Source: Ardenticatenaceae bacterium
Lineage (GTDB): Bacteria; Chloroflexota; Anaerolineae; Promineifilales; Promineifilaceae
Direction: 5' to 3'
Assembly (NCBI GenBank): GCA_020634395.1
Contig: JACKBU010000004.1
Location: forward strand, 186,001-250,000
DNA length: 64,000 nt
The number at the start of each line of letters is the position of its first letter. The stretch's first letter is position 1. The notes beneath the pieces were generated by a model. It searched no databases. It saw nothing but the letters and a program-made list of their open reading frames with translations, and had not been told where the DNA came from. A program made the translations under genes and the position numbers. Positions 43,034-51,676 of the stretch are shown here, in pieces.

Positions 43034-44416
43034 ATGACACAAATTCTTCTACTCGCCTGTTACGAATTGGGCCACCAGCCGCTGAGCCTGGCCTGGCCCA
43101 CGGCCGTTTTGCGCCAGGCAGGCTTCCGGGTAACGGCCGTTGACCTCTCTGTCTCGCCTTTGCCCCGGGAAACGGCCGTGTCTGTCCCCCTCATTGCCAT
43201 CGCCGTGCCCATGCACACGGCGCTGCGCCTGGGCGTGCAGGCCGCGCAGCAAGTCCGCGCCCTGAACCCGCGGGCCCACATCTGCTTTTACGGCCTCTAT
43301 GCCTGGCTCAACCGCGATTATCTGCTGGACGGGCTGGCCGATTCTGTGCTGGCAGGCGAAATGGAAGGCGAACTGGTGACCCTGACGCAGCAGGTGCTGA
43401 ACAGTGCAGCGCCCTCCGTCCCCGCGCAGCCGGCGCTGGTGCGCCTCTCGCTGCCCGTGCCCGAACGCTCTGGCCTGCCGGACCTGAGTCATTATGCCCG
43501 CTACGAGGCCGACGGGGTGATGGCCCTGTCGGGCTACGTGGAAACGACGCGGGGCTGCCTGCATACGTGCCGCCACTGCCCGGTTGTGCCGGTGTATCAC
43601 GGCCGTTTCTTCGTCATCCCCGCCGCCACCGTGCTGGCCGACGTGCGCCAGCAGGTGGCTGCCGGCGCGCGGCACATCACTTTTGGCGACCCCGATTTTC
43701 TCAACGGGCCGGGCCACGCGCTCGCCATCACCCGCGCCCTGCACGCCGAGTTTCCCCGGCTCACGTTTGATTTCACCACGAAGGTGGAGCACATCCTGCA
43801 GCACCGCGCCCTCATCCCCGAACTGCGCGCCCTGGGCGCCAGTTTTGTGGTCTCGGCCTTCGAGTCGACCAGCGATGCGGTGCTGGACCGGCTGCAAAAA
43901 GGCCACACCGTGGCCGATATGGCGCAGGCGCTGACCATCCTGGCTGACGCCGGCCTGCCGGTGCAGCCGACCTGGGTGCCGTTTACGCCCTGGACCAGCC
44001 TGGATGATTATCTGGCGATGCTGGCCTGGATTCGCGCCTACAATTTGATCGCCAACGTGCCCGTGGTGCAGCTTTCCATTCGGCTGTTGGTGCCGCCGGA
44101 AAGCGCCCTGCTGGATCATCCCGACGTGGCGGATTGGTGCGGGCCGCTGGATGCAGTCAATTTCACCTATCGCTGGCGGCATCCGGACCCGTGCATGGAT
44201 GAACTGCAAAAGAGGGTGGCGGCGCTGGCGGAAGCGGCCGGTGATGATCCGCAGGCCAATTTCACGGCCGTCGAGCAGATCGCTTATGGGATAAACGGCC
44301 GTGTCCCCCCCGCCATCTCTCCCGTTTCCATTCCGCAGCCCGTCCCACCGCGCCTGACCGAAGACTGGTTCTGTTGAGCGGAGCCAACCTCTGGTCAGTT
44401 TGACCAGCTAAAGTAA
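43034..44416 (+). CDS. CUAEP-tail radical SAM protein, predicted selenoprotein (UGA at 44375)
   Basis: The enzyme has an N-terminal B12-binding-like domain (about 1-150) and a radical SAM domain with C175-x3-C179-x2-C182 in TTRGCLHTCRHCP, which binds the [4Fe-4S] cluster. The frame reads DWFC then TGA (44375-44377), and continues A-E-P-T-S-G-Q-F-D-Q-L-K to TAA at 44414-44416. The C-U-A-E-P tail is the signature of a known family called CUAEP/CCAEP-tail radical SAM protein, in which the residue is Sec or Cys. A hairpin fitting the bacterial SECIS rules lies 13 to 30 bases after the UGA. Read this way the protein has 460 residues with Sec448. If UGA is a stop it ends at Cys447. The substrate is unknown. 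Confidence 0.85.
44391..44407 (+). promoter_or_regulatory. Candidate bacterial SECIS element
   Basis: CTGGTCA and TGACCAG form a perfect seven-base-pair stem with the loop GTT (44398-44400). The UGA ends at 44377, so the loop begins 20 bases downstream, within the usual 16 to 37 bases, and the loop starts with G as bacterial SECIS models require. The hairpin is inside the extended reading frame. It could also be one of the many spacer hairpins of this genome. Confidence 0.7.
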
Positions 44417-44431
44417 TTCTGAACTGAGATT

Positions 44432-44454
44432 GGACCAATCTCCAAGATTGGTCC
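44432..44454 (+). terminator. Hairpin GGACCAATCT / AGATTGGTCC after the radical SAM gene
   Basis: A perfect ten-base-pair stem with loop CCA lies 16 bases after the TAA at 44416 and before the lipoprotein gene at 44485. It is separate from the SECIS-like hairpin, so the latter is not needed as a terminator. Confidence 0.55.
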
Positions 44455-44484
44455 CATCTGCGCCACGAGTTTCCTGGGGGTGTT

Positions 44485-46005
44485 ATGAAGATTCGTATTG
44501 TGATTTTCGCTTTGGGCCTTTTGGCTGTGGTGGCGCTGGCCGCCGGTTGTGCGGGCGGGGATGCACCGGCCACCATTCCGCCGCCGCCTACGCCCCTGGA
44601 AAACCAGCCGCCGGCTGAGGCGACGGTGATCAATCAGCCCACGGCCGTGGCCCCCGAATTAGAAACGGCCGTCGCCGGATCCTCTCCCACGCCGGTCGAA
44701 ACGCCCACCCTGGCTCCTACCGCTACGGCCAAAGCCGAGACCGCCGATCCGCAGTCACAGCCGGTGGCCGCGGGCAGTTTGCCGCCGACCAGCTACGATT
44801 TGCTCTTTATTGCGGAAGGGGCGCTGAAACGCTGGCAGGCGGCCTCCGGGCAGGTGCTCACTTTGATACCCGGCGGCGACGAGGCAGCCAGCGATGAGAA
44901 GCGCGATGCTGGCCTGCCGATTGTCGGCGACGTGGCCGGCTATTCGCTCAGCCGTGACGGCCGTCGCGCCGCCGTCGCCCGGCTAACAGCCAGCACACCC
45001 ATTTCCGACACCACAAACGCAGTGACCGTCACCGTGCAGACCTATGCTCTGTCCTATCTGGATCTGGAGACCGGCAGCCAGCGCGAACTTGTACCGGCCG
45101 TGAACATCGTGGGCCGCTTGTCGTTCGCCCTGTCGCAAGACGGCCGTCATCTGGCCTTCGGCGGTTGGAGCCTGGGACAGCCATCCGGCAGCCTGGCTTC
45201 AGGCGCACAAAATGGCTCGCTGTACATGGTGGAAACGGAAACCGGCGCAGCGCCCCAAACCATAAGCAGCTGCGCTCCGCAGTGCCACGATTTTGTCTGG
45301 CACCCGGACAATAACTTTTTTGTGTATGGCGATGGCGGCGGGCTGTTTCTGTATAACCTGTCGGCCAGCCAGCCGGAACTGCTGGCCGGCGACCCGGCCG
45401 CCACCCGCTATTACGGGCCGATTTCCTGGGCGAAGAACGGCCGTTGGCTGCTGATGTGGCTGGGGTTGGGCGTCGAGGGTGCGGACCGGGCTATCTTTGA
45501 CGTACCCACCAAACAAACCATGACCATCCCCAATACCTTCCAGTACGCCGATCCCCTGTACGCCGAACTGACCTGGATGCAGGACGACCGCTTGTTTTTG
45601 GTGCGTGCTGAAAGCCCGGAGGGGCCGGCCATCGGTGAAACGTGGCGGGTGAACGTGGATGCCGGGGAAGTGCAGCGCGACGAGTCGGTGGTGCTTTCGA
45701 CCGAGGTGGCGCATCCCACGGCGCCGGTGCATTGGGCCAACGGCCGTTTCGGTTACGGCCTCATCAACCGTGACGGCGGGGCCGGAACCGGTTTGTTCCG
45801 CCGCGTGGCCTTTACCGAACCGGCGGAACGGCTCAATGCCATGCCTGCCGCCCTGTACGCCCCGGAAACGGCCTGGCTGCCGGATGGCTCCGGCGCGGCC
45901 GTTGCCCAGCAGGGGCGGCTGTATTATGCTCCGGCCGATGGTGTGCTCTACGACATGCTGCCCGTCGTTGGCCCCTGGGCCCACGATTTGACCTGGTTGC
46001 CCTAA
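44485..46005 (+). CDS. Lipoprotein with TolB/WD-like beta-propeller
   Basis: The 506-residue protein has a lipoprotein signal with lipobox LAAGC near residue 21, then a Pro/Thr-rich linker (about 25-95). The rest shows repeated blades of the TolB/WD40-like kind, each with an S-x-D-G-R-x-A/L pattern: YSLSRDGRRAAVAR, FALSQDGRHLAFGG, FVWHPDNNFFVYG, SWAKNGRWLLM, WLPDGSGAAVAQ. It probably binds a ligand or partner at the cell surface; nothing indicates which. Six ACGGCCGT copies lie in this gene, and several code for the D/N-G-R of the blades. Confidence 0.8.
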   Translation: MKIRIVIFALGLLAVVALAAGCAGGDAPATIPPPPTPLENQPPAEATVINQPTAVAPELETAVAGSSPTPVETPTLAPTATAKAETADPQSQPVAAGSLPPTSYDLLFIAEGALKRWQAASGQVLTLIPGGDEAASDEKRDAGLPIVGDVAGYSLSRDGRRAAVARLTASTPISDTTNAVTVTVQTYALSYLDLETGSQRELVPAVNIVGRLSFALSQDGRHLAFGGWSLGQPSGSLASGAQNGSLYMVETETGAAPQTISSCAPQCHDFVWHPDNNFFVYGDGGGLFLYNLSASQPELLAGDPAATRYYGPISWAKNGRWLLMWLGLGVEGADRAIFDVPTKQTMTIPNTFQYADPLYAELTWMQDDRLFLVRAESPEGPAIGETWRVNVDAGEVQRDESVVLSTEVAHPTAPVHWANGRFGYGLINRDGGAGTGLFRRVAFTEPAERLNAMPAALYAPETAWLPDGSGAAVAQQGRLYYAPADGVLYDMLPVVGPWAHDLTWLP

Positions 46006-46016
46006 AAACAACCAAC

Positions 46017-46059
46017 AGATAACAATCAACGGTTAACTGTTAACCGTTGATTGTTATCT
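46017..46059. terminator. Inverted repeat AGATAACAATCAACGGTTAA between convergent genes
   Basis: A 20-base-pair perfect stem with loop CTG ends one base before the ATP-grasp stop (46061) and 11 bases after the lipoprotein stop (46005). It shares the AACGGTTAAC core with the palindrome at 4428-4469. Confidence 0.8.
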
Positions 46060-46060
46060 A

Positions 46061-47299
46061 TTAATTGTTGATCGTCAGCAGGGGGGCGATGGTGAAGCGG
46101 AGTTCTTGATGGGCGGCGCGCAGAGCGTCTTCAACGGCCGTGGCCGTTTCCCCCCGCGCAAAGATAAAACCCAGGTAGCTTTCGCCTTCCGGCAGGGGGA
46201 CGAGCGGATAGTGCAGGGGGGCAGTAATTTCCACGCTTTCGATCAGGGGCACGGCTTCGGCGGCGGCCACGCCGTCAACGCCTTTTAGCAGGCCGGCTTC
46301 CGGGATAGGAATCATCATTACCCCGCTGGCCGCTTTTTGCCGGTGGGCATCGCCCAGACCCCATCCGGCGGCCTGGCGCAAAATCAACTCTTCCAACGAG
46401 GCATCCACCCCAAAGCGCAGTGTGCGCGAACAGAGACCGCCAATCGAGCGGCCGGCCATTTCCACCAGCCAGGCGCCGTCATCATTCACGCGCAGTTCGG
46501 CGTGGATGGGGCCGGTGCGCAGCCCCAGCGCCGCCGCCGCCAGCGCCGTACGCGCAAAAATAGCCTGCTGCACGTCATCCGGCAGCCGCGACGGTGTGAC
46601 GTAAATGGTCTCCTCAAAGAACGGCCCTTCCAGCGGATCGGGTTTGTCGAATAGAGCCAGGGGATGAAGCTGGCCGTTGTCCAACATGCCCTCCAGGGCC
46701 ACCTCCACGCCGGGAATATAATCCTCAACGAGAAATGGCTGATCGGGCTGCGGATTGAGGTGCAGCAAGATGCGGCGCAGGCGCTCCACGGCCGTTGCCA
46801 GTTCCCCCGCATCATCCGCCCGCATCACCCCTCGGCTGCCGGACAGTTCCAGCGGTTTCACCACACAGGGGAAGCTTACCTGCGCCGCCATCTCCGCCGG
46901 GTCATCGGCCAGGATGAAGGGGCGGAAGGCGGGCACAGACACGCCGCCGGCCTGCAGCATCCGGCGCATCACCAGCTTATTGCGCGCGGCCAGGGCGGCG
47001 TCCGGGTTGTTGTGCGCCAGGCCCAGGGCACTGGCGGCGCGGGCAGCCAGCAGCGTGCCGCTGTCATCCACAGCCAGGATGGCAGCGAGTGGATGGCTCC
47101 TGGCGTAGGCGGCGATGGCGGCCACGGCCGTCTCCACGTCCCGGTAATCCAGCCCCAGCGTCACCTGCGGCGGCACGGCGAGCTGCGGCGGAATGTCAAC
47201 GGCCGTGACCACCTCAATGCCCAATCGCGCCGCCGCTTCCAAAAACGCCTCCGCACGGTATGTATGAGCCGTCAGCAAAAGCAAAATACGCGCAGTCAT
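46061..47299 (-). CDS. ATP-grasp enzyme, carboxylate-amine ligase type
   Basis: The 412-residue protein has a Rossmann-like N-terminal domain (MTARILLLLTAHTYRAEAF) and an ATP-grasp domain. FPCVVKPLELSGSRGVMRADD holds the ATP-binding Lys, FLVEDYIPGVEVALEGML follows, and GPIHAELRVNDDGAWLVEMAGRSIGG carries the Mg ligands. It resembles the BacD/carbamoyl-phosphate-synthase-like group that joins amino acids or similar acids to amines. I chose ATG 47299, because the longer frame runs through the tandem 21-base repeat and would add an artificial RLWSVKR repeat. Product unknown. Confidence 0.88.
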   Translation of the reverse strand: MTARILLLLTAHTYRAEAFLEAAARLGIEVVTAVDIPPQLAVPPQVTLGLDYRDVETAVAAIAAYARSHPLAAILAVDDSGTLLAARAASALGLAHNNPDAALAARNKLVMRRMLQAGGVSVPAFRPFILADDPAEMAAQVSFPCVVKPLELSGSRGVMRADDAGELATAVERLRRILLHLNPQPDQPFLVEDYIPGVEVALEGMLDNGQLHPLALFDKPDPLEGPFFEETIYVTPSRLPDDVQQAIFARTALAAAALGLRTGPIHAELRVNDDGAWLVEMAGRSIGGLCSRTLRFGVDASLEELILRQAAGWGLGDAHRQKAASGVMMIPIPEAGLLKGVDGVAAAEAVPLIESVEITAPLHYPLVPLPEGESYLGFIFARGETATAVEDALRAAHQELRFTIAPLLTINN

Positions 47300-47300
47300 T

Positions 47301-47552
47301 CTCCGTTTAACACTCCACAGTCTCCGTTTAACCCTCCACAACCTCCGTTTAACGTTCCACAGCCTCCGTTTAACACTCCACAGTCTCCGTTTAACGCTCC
47401 ACAGTCTCCGTTTAACACTCCACAGTCTCCGTTTAACGCTCCACAGTCCCCGTTTAACGCTCCACAGTCCCCGTCTACCCCTCCACAACCTCCGTTTAAC
47501 ACTCCACAACCTCCGTTTAACACTCCACAACCTCCGTCTACCCCTCCACAAC
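47301..47552. repeat. Tandem array of twelve 21-bp units
   Basis: Twelve head-to-tail units of 21 bases (consensus CTCCGTTTAAC-x-CTCCACA-xx) run without spacers from 47301 to 47552, starting one base upstream of the ATP-grasp ATG. Units differ at a few fixed positions (A/C/G after GTTTAA, GT/AC/GC at the end), and units 9 and 12 carry GTCTACCCC. The period is a multiple of three, so several frames are open. Each unit on the minus strand contains GGAG. Confidence 0.93.
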
Positions 47553-47620
47553 CCCCGGCAACCTGCTCATCCCCTCACCCTATCACCCCTTCACCCCCAC
47601 ATCTCCACATCCCCACCTCC

Positions 47621-48484
47621 CTACTCGCTCAGCAGAGCCGTGCGGGCTGCGGCCAGCTCCTGCTGCTGCGCCCCATCCACCACCGGATAAGCCAGATCCA
47701 ACGACTTCAGCTTCTCCACAATAATGTTGGCGATAGTAGTGCGCGTAAACCACTTATGGTCGGCGGGAATGATATGCCAGGGCGCCCACTCTGTGCTGGT
47801 GTGGTTAAAGCAATCCTCGTAAGCCGCCTGGTACTGATCCCAATAACCACGTTCCTGGGCGTCGGCCGAAGAGAATTTCCAGTTTTTCTCCGGTTCATCC
47901 AGCCGCGCCAAAAAACGCTCCTTCTGCTCCTCCTTAGACAGGTGCAAAAAGAACTTCAGGATGACAATCCCGTTGCGCGTCAGGTATTTCTCGAAGTTGT
48001 TAATGTCTTCAAAGCGATTTTGCCAGACGTCTGGTCCTTTGCAGGCCGGCGGCAGCTTTTGCCCCGCCAGAATGCCCGGATGCACCCGCACCACCAGCAC
48101 TTCTTCGTAGTAAGAACGGTTAAAAATGCCAAAACGGCCGCGTTCCGGCAAACGGATCATGCAGCGCCATAGAAAATCATGATCCAGCTCTTCGTTGGAA
48201 GGTTTCTTGAAGCTGTACACCTGGCAGCCCTGCGGATTCACGCCCGACATCACGTGTTTGACCACGCCGTCCTTCCCCGCAGCGTCCGGCGCCTGCAAGA
48301 TGATAAGCAAAGCGTAGCTGTCCTGGGCATAAAACACGTCTTGCAGGGCGCGCAGTTCTTCCAGGTCTTGTTTTAACTGTTCCTTGGCTTCTTTTTTCTC
48401 GCTGAACTGGCCGGTAAAACCGGGATCATAGTCGGCCAGGCGGATGGTCTGGCCAGGTGGGACGCGGAAGTCAGGGTGTGTCAT
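47621..48484 (-). CDS. Polyphosphate kinase 2 family protein
   Basis: The 287-residue protein has the PPK2 core: Walker A-like LQAPDAAGKDGVVKHVMSGVNPQGC, the lid region FLWRCMIRLPERGRFGIFNRSYYEEVLVVRVHP, and FFLHLSKEEQKERFLARLDEPEKNWKFS. PPK2 enzymes phosphorylate nucleotides with polyphosphate, and the single-domain class I form usually makes NDP into NTP or phosphorylates NMP. ATG 48484 is preceded by AGAGGTAAATTCC. The next gene downstream is the ATP-grasp enzyme, beyond a low-complexity spacer and the 21-base array. Confidence 0.94.
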   Translation of the reverse strand: MTHPDFRVPPGQTIRLADYDPGFTGQFSEKKEAKEQLKQDLEELRALQDVFYAQDSYALLIILQAPDAAGKDGVVKHVMSGVNPQGCQVYSFKKPSNEELDHDFLWRCMIRLPERGRFGIFNRSYYEEVLVVRVHPGILAGQKLPPACKGPDVWQNRFEDINNFEKYLTRNGIVILKFFLHLSKEEQKERFLARLDEPEKNWKFSSADAQERGYWDQYQAAYEDCFNHTSTEWAPWHIIPADHKWFTRTTIANIIVEKLKSLDLAYPVVDGAQQQELAAARTALLSE

Positions 48485-48596
48485 GGAATTTACCTCTCGA
48501 TTTGCGTAACTGGGGCTAACGGCCGTTTCACCATCGTGACGGCCCTCTCGACTATAACCACAGCTTCAGGCGAATGCAAACACGGCCGTCATTTCC

Positions 48597-48625
48597 TTGA
48601 CAAGCAGCCCGGCAATCAATAAGCT
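48597..48625 (+). promoter_or_regulatory. Possible promoter of the 48675 gene cluster
   Basis: TTGACA (48597-48602) matches the -35 consensus exactly and is followed after 17 bases by TAAGCT (48620-48625), a weak -10. It is 50 bases upstream of the first gene. Confidence 0.4.
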
Positions 48626-48674
48626 TGTGACAAGTTAGCAGCTTGTATCCACCCAGAAATAGAGGAAATCCACA

Positions 48675-49550
48675 ATGAACGAATTGGGGTTCGAGTCAGG
48701 ACCAGAACAAAATGGCAGCGAGGCGAGCGCGGCTGTTCCTCTGCCAGAAGAAGCGGCCATTCCCATCGTCGATGAAGGCGCGGATGACGGCATTGTCGTT
48801 GGCCAGCCGGAAGTGGTGATGCGGAGCGGGCGTGAGGAAACGGCCGTTCCCCCTGAACCTGCTCCTGTTCCCACCGACACTACGCCGCCATTCGATGCCC
48901 TGCATTCTCTAACGCGCCTGCTGGTAGGCGGCGCACTGGAAGGGTCGGCGGAGCTGACACAGCGCCTGGAAATGTGGGAAACGTTCCTGCGCGAAGAAAT
49001 GGACGAGACGCAGCCGACGCTAGAAGGCCAGAACGACCTGCTGCGCTATGCCCTCGTTGGTCTGGTCTTTGAAGGGGAGGATAAGGTACGCGGCGCTATG
49101 TCTAAACTGTGGCGTGTGCAAAAGCGGCTGGCGCAAACGGCCGTGCACACCACCCGCCCTGTTACCCAGAGCCGCCTGCTGCACCCCCTGCAGCGCCGGC
49201 TTGATCAGGCCGCCGAACGCGGCCAGGCCGAAATCGTGCGCTGGATACAGCGCGGCCAGATGGAAGAACCCATCAGCCGCGAGCTGGCCCGGCTGGCCTT
49301 TGGGGAAACCGTCGACGAATTTATTGAACACCTGGCGGAAAACAACGAAGTGCAGGAACTCGTCCAGCAGCAAAGTATGGGCTTAGCTTCCGAAGTCGTC
49401 GATCAGGTGCGCCAGCGCACCTTCACCGCCGACACATTGGTGGAACGCATCGCCCGTGCCGTAACCCGCCGCACGCCCCGTTTAGAGCCACCGGCTGCCG
49501 ATTTATCGGAGTTTGAACAGGGACCATTACTCACCCCAAGCAAAAAATAA
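48675..49550 (+). CDS. Helical protein of unknown function, first gene of a membrane/lipid cluster
   Basis: The 291-residue protein has an acidic, disordered N-terminal 75 residues (P, E, A and V rich) and a mainly helical body: LTRLLVGGALEGSAELTQRLEMWETFLREEM, then charged helices to LVERIARAVTRRTPRL. No membrane segment and no catalytic motif are visible. I do not recognise the family. The next gene, an RDD membrane protein, starts seven bases after its stop, so the two are surely cotranscribed and it may be the cytoplasmic partner of that protein. ATG 48675 has AGAGGAAATCCAC upstream. Confidence 0.78.
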   Translation: MNELGFESGPEQNGSEASAAVPLPEEAAIPIVDEGADDGIVVGQPEVVMRSGREETAVPPEPAPVPTDTTPPFDALHSLTRLLVGGALEGSAELTQRLEMWETFLREEMDETQPTLEGQNDLLRYALVGLVFEGEDKVRGAMSKLWRVQKRLAQTAVHTTRPVTQSRLLHPLQRRLDQAAERGQAEIVRWIQRGQMEEPISRELARLAFGETVDEFIEHLAENNEVQELVQQQSMGLASEVVDQVRQRTFTADTLVERIARAVTRRTPRLEPPAADLSEFEQGPLLTPSKK

Positions 49551-49556
49551 ACCCTT

Positions 49557-50165
49557 ATGCCTCGTCAACCGCAACGAAAAACTCAGGAAGAAGAAATTAC
49601 ATTTGTGGGGCACTATGCCGGCTTTGTAACTCGGCTCTCGGCTTTCCTCATCGACATTCTGGTTGTTACGCTAACCACCAGCTTGATCTGGGGCGTTGTG
49701 GCCTTGATTCTGCAGTTTTTTGGTCTCGATCTGAATACTGTATTCTATACCATCGCCAGTACGAGCCAGGTTTTGTTCTTGTTTGTTGTTGTGTTTGCCA
49801 GCTTTGGTTCTACTCTCGTATTGGGACTTGTGTATAACGTGTTTCTCTGGATGTTTGCTGGCAAGACCCTGGGTAAAGCGGTGATGGGCATTCGTGTGAT
49901 TGGTCCACGCGGGTCGCGGGTGACGTTTTGGCGCGGCCTGCGGCGCTACCTGGGTTACTGGATATCGGCTATACCTTTGTTCCTCGGTTATTTTTGGGTT
50001 TTAGTGACCGATGAGCGGGTAGCCTGGCACGATATTTTTGCCCGGACTCACGTCATCTATGATTATGAGGCGAAGTACAGCGAAGCCTTGTTGGGGCGAT
50101 TGGCCCGTATGATTCCCCGCGTAGAGAAAAACTTTAACAGAGAACTGGATCAAAACGACGAATAA
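49557..50165 (+). CDS. RDD family membrane protein
   Basis: The 202-residue protein has an RDD domain: GHYAGFVTRLSAFLIDILVV near the start carries the Arg and Asp signature in the first helix. Two further helices (about 68-98 and 130-155) and the GKTLGKAVMGIRVI motif follow, ending in the W-H-D segment of the family (RVAWHDIFARTHVIYDY). RDD proteins are small integral membrane proteins of mostly unknown role; some affect ion transport. It lies between the helical protein and the wax ester synthase/DGAT gene. Confidence 0.9.
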   Translation: MPRQPQRKTQEEEITFVGHYAGFVTRLSAFLIDILVVTLTTSLIWGVVALILQFFGLDLNTVFYTIASTSQVLFLFVVVFASFGSTLVLGLVYNVFLWMFAGKTLGKAVMGIRVIGPRGSRVTFWRGLRRYLGYWISAIPLFLGYFWVLVTDERVAWHDIFARTHVIYDYEAKYSEALLGRLARMIPRVEKNFNRELDQNDE

Positions 50166-50180
50166 CATAGGAAAACGGCC

Positions 50181-51599
50181 GTGCCAGACTACGAACCCCT
50201 CTCCAGCCTAGACGCCGCCATTTTAGGCATTGAAGACAAGACCAACTTGATGGTTGTTTCTGGGATTTTGACCTTTGCCCAGCCGGTTGTAATGGAAGAC
50301 CTGAAGACCGCCTTGCAGCGGCGCTGGCTTACGCAGCGGCGGATGCGCCAGCGGTTAATCCGTCCCAACATGCTGCTGGCCCGCGCCTACTGGGAGGATG
50401 ATCCCCATTTTAACTTCAACGCCCATATTCACCGCGTGGCGCTGCCGGAACCCGGCGACCGGGCGGTGCTCCAGGAATTAGCCAGCGACCTGATCAGTAT
50501 GCCGCTGGATTATTCCAAGCCGCTGTGGCAGGTTCATGTCATCGAAAATTATGGTTCGGGCGGGGCGGTGATGTTTCGCATTCATCACACCATTGCTGAC
50601 GGCGTGGCGCTGGCCGAGCTGCTGATCGGGCTGACGGCCGTTTCCGCGGCTGAATCGCTGACCGGCAGGGAGGAAACGGCCGTTTCCCCCAACGGCCAGA
50701 AACCCGAAGGCGTGACCGAAATTGCCAAACAACTCAGCATTGCCACCGGCATGGGCCGCCGTTTTGCCCGGCGGCTGGCCATTGCCGGGCTGGACGTGCT
50801 GAGCGAACCGGAAAAAGCGCGAGGACTGATGGACAAAGGGGCGGCCTACGCCCAGTCGGCCTTGCAGTTGGTCCTGAAGATCGCCGAACCGGAGACGGTG
50901 TTTGACAATGCCCTGGGAGTCAGCAAACGGGTGGCCTGGTCAGAGCCCGTGCCATTGGAAGAATTACAGCAGGTTCGCCGCGCCCTGGGCGGCACGCTAA
51001 ACGACATTATGGTGACGGCGCTGATCGGCGGCCTGCGCCGCTACATGGTGGCAGAGGACCAGCCGGTTAACGGCGCCATCTTCCGCGCTGCTATTCCGGT
51101 TAATTTGCGCCCCAAAAAGCGGGCGGCTGCCCTGGGCAACGAGTTTGGCGTGGTCTTTTTAACGGCGCCGCTGGCGATGGCCGACCCGCTGGAGCGGTTG
51201 GCGGAGGTGCGCGCGCGCATGGATCAATTGAAGCAGTCGCCGGACGCGGTGACGGCGCAAGGGTTGATCAGCGCCCTGGCGTTTGCGCCGCCAGCGCTGC
51301 AAAATGCGCTGGTAAAACAGATGGGCACGTTGGCCACGGCCGTTATCTCCAACGTGGCCGGTCCCCCTGAGACGCGCTATCTGGCCGGGCAAAAAATCGA
51401 AGAAGTCATGTTTTGGGCGCCGCAGTCTGGCTACGTGGGGCTGGGGATCACCATCTACAGCTTCGCCGGGCAAGTGTACGTGGGTGTGAGCGCCGACAAA
51501 AAATTGATGGGAAACCCGAACGACTTTGTTGCGGCTTTCCACGCCGAGTATGCGGCACTGGTCCACCTGGCCCAATCCGCGTCACCGGCAGAGTCATAA
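50181..51599 (+). CDS. Wax ester synthase/acyl-CoA:diacylglycerol acyltransferase (WS/DGAT)
   Basis: The 472-residue enzyme has the catalytic HHxxxDG motif (H135-H136-T-I-A-D140-G141) and the NDIMVTALIGGLRRY segment. The family joins acyl-CoA to fatty alcohols or diacylglycerol to make storage lipid. The start is GTG 50181, seven to ten bases after AGGAAAA; the start codon is part of an ACGGCCGTG word, so the palindrome lies between ribosome binding site and start. It is cotranscribed with the two upstream genes. An ACGGCCGT copy codes for ETAVS in the linker after the active site. Confidence 0.94.
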   Translation: MPDYEPLSSLDAAILGIEDKTNLMVVSGILTFAQPVVMEDLKTALQRRWLTQRRMRQRLIRPNMLLARAYWEDDPHFNFNAHIHRVALPEPGDRAVLQELASDLISMPLDYSKPLWQVHVIENYGSGGAVMFRIHHTIADGVALAELLIGLTAVSAAESLTGREETAVSPNGQKPEGVTEIAKQLSIATGMGRRFARRLAIAGLDVLSEPEKARGLMDKGAAYAQSALQLVLKIAEPETVFDNALGVSKRVAWSEPVPLEELQQVRRALGGTLNDIMVTALIGGLRRYMVAEDQPVNGAIFRAAIPVNLRPKKRAAALGNEFGVVFLTAPLAMADPLERLAEVRARMDQLKQSPDAVTAQGLISALAFAPPALQNALVKQMGTLATAVISNVAGPPETRYLAGQKIEEVMFWAPQSGYVGLGITIYSFAGQVYVGVSADKKLMGNPNDFVAAFHAEYAALVHLAQSASPAES

Positions 51600-51676
51600 C
51601 AACATTTTGGCCTTCTTTGGCCGTCTCAAGATGGCCATCCCAGGATCATAATCACAACTCAACAGGAGGTTAAGGA

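Noticed and set aside
44391..44407. SECIS-like hairpin read as an ordinary terminator
   Set aside because: Another perfect hairpin at 44432-44454 already follows the gene, no U tract follows 44407, and the frame stays open through it after the UGA; still kept as the alternative.
47300..47551. N-terminal extension of the ATP-grasp protein with RLWSVKR repeats
   Set aside because: It is translation of the tandem DNA repeat; the ATG at 47299 begins the conserved fold.
47301..47552. Possible CRISPR array
   Set aside because: The 21-base units are contiguous with no spacers, and no cas gene is nearby.
46664..48172. Plus-strand frame of 502 codons with a repeated SPFNTPQ peptide
   Set aside because: It runs through the antisense of the ATP-grasp and PPK2 genes and is kept open by the 21-base tandem array, whose period is a multiple of three.
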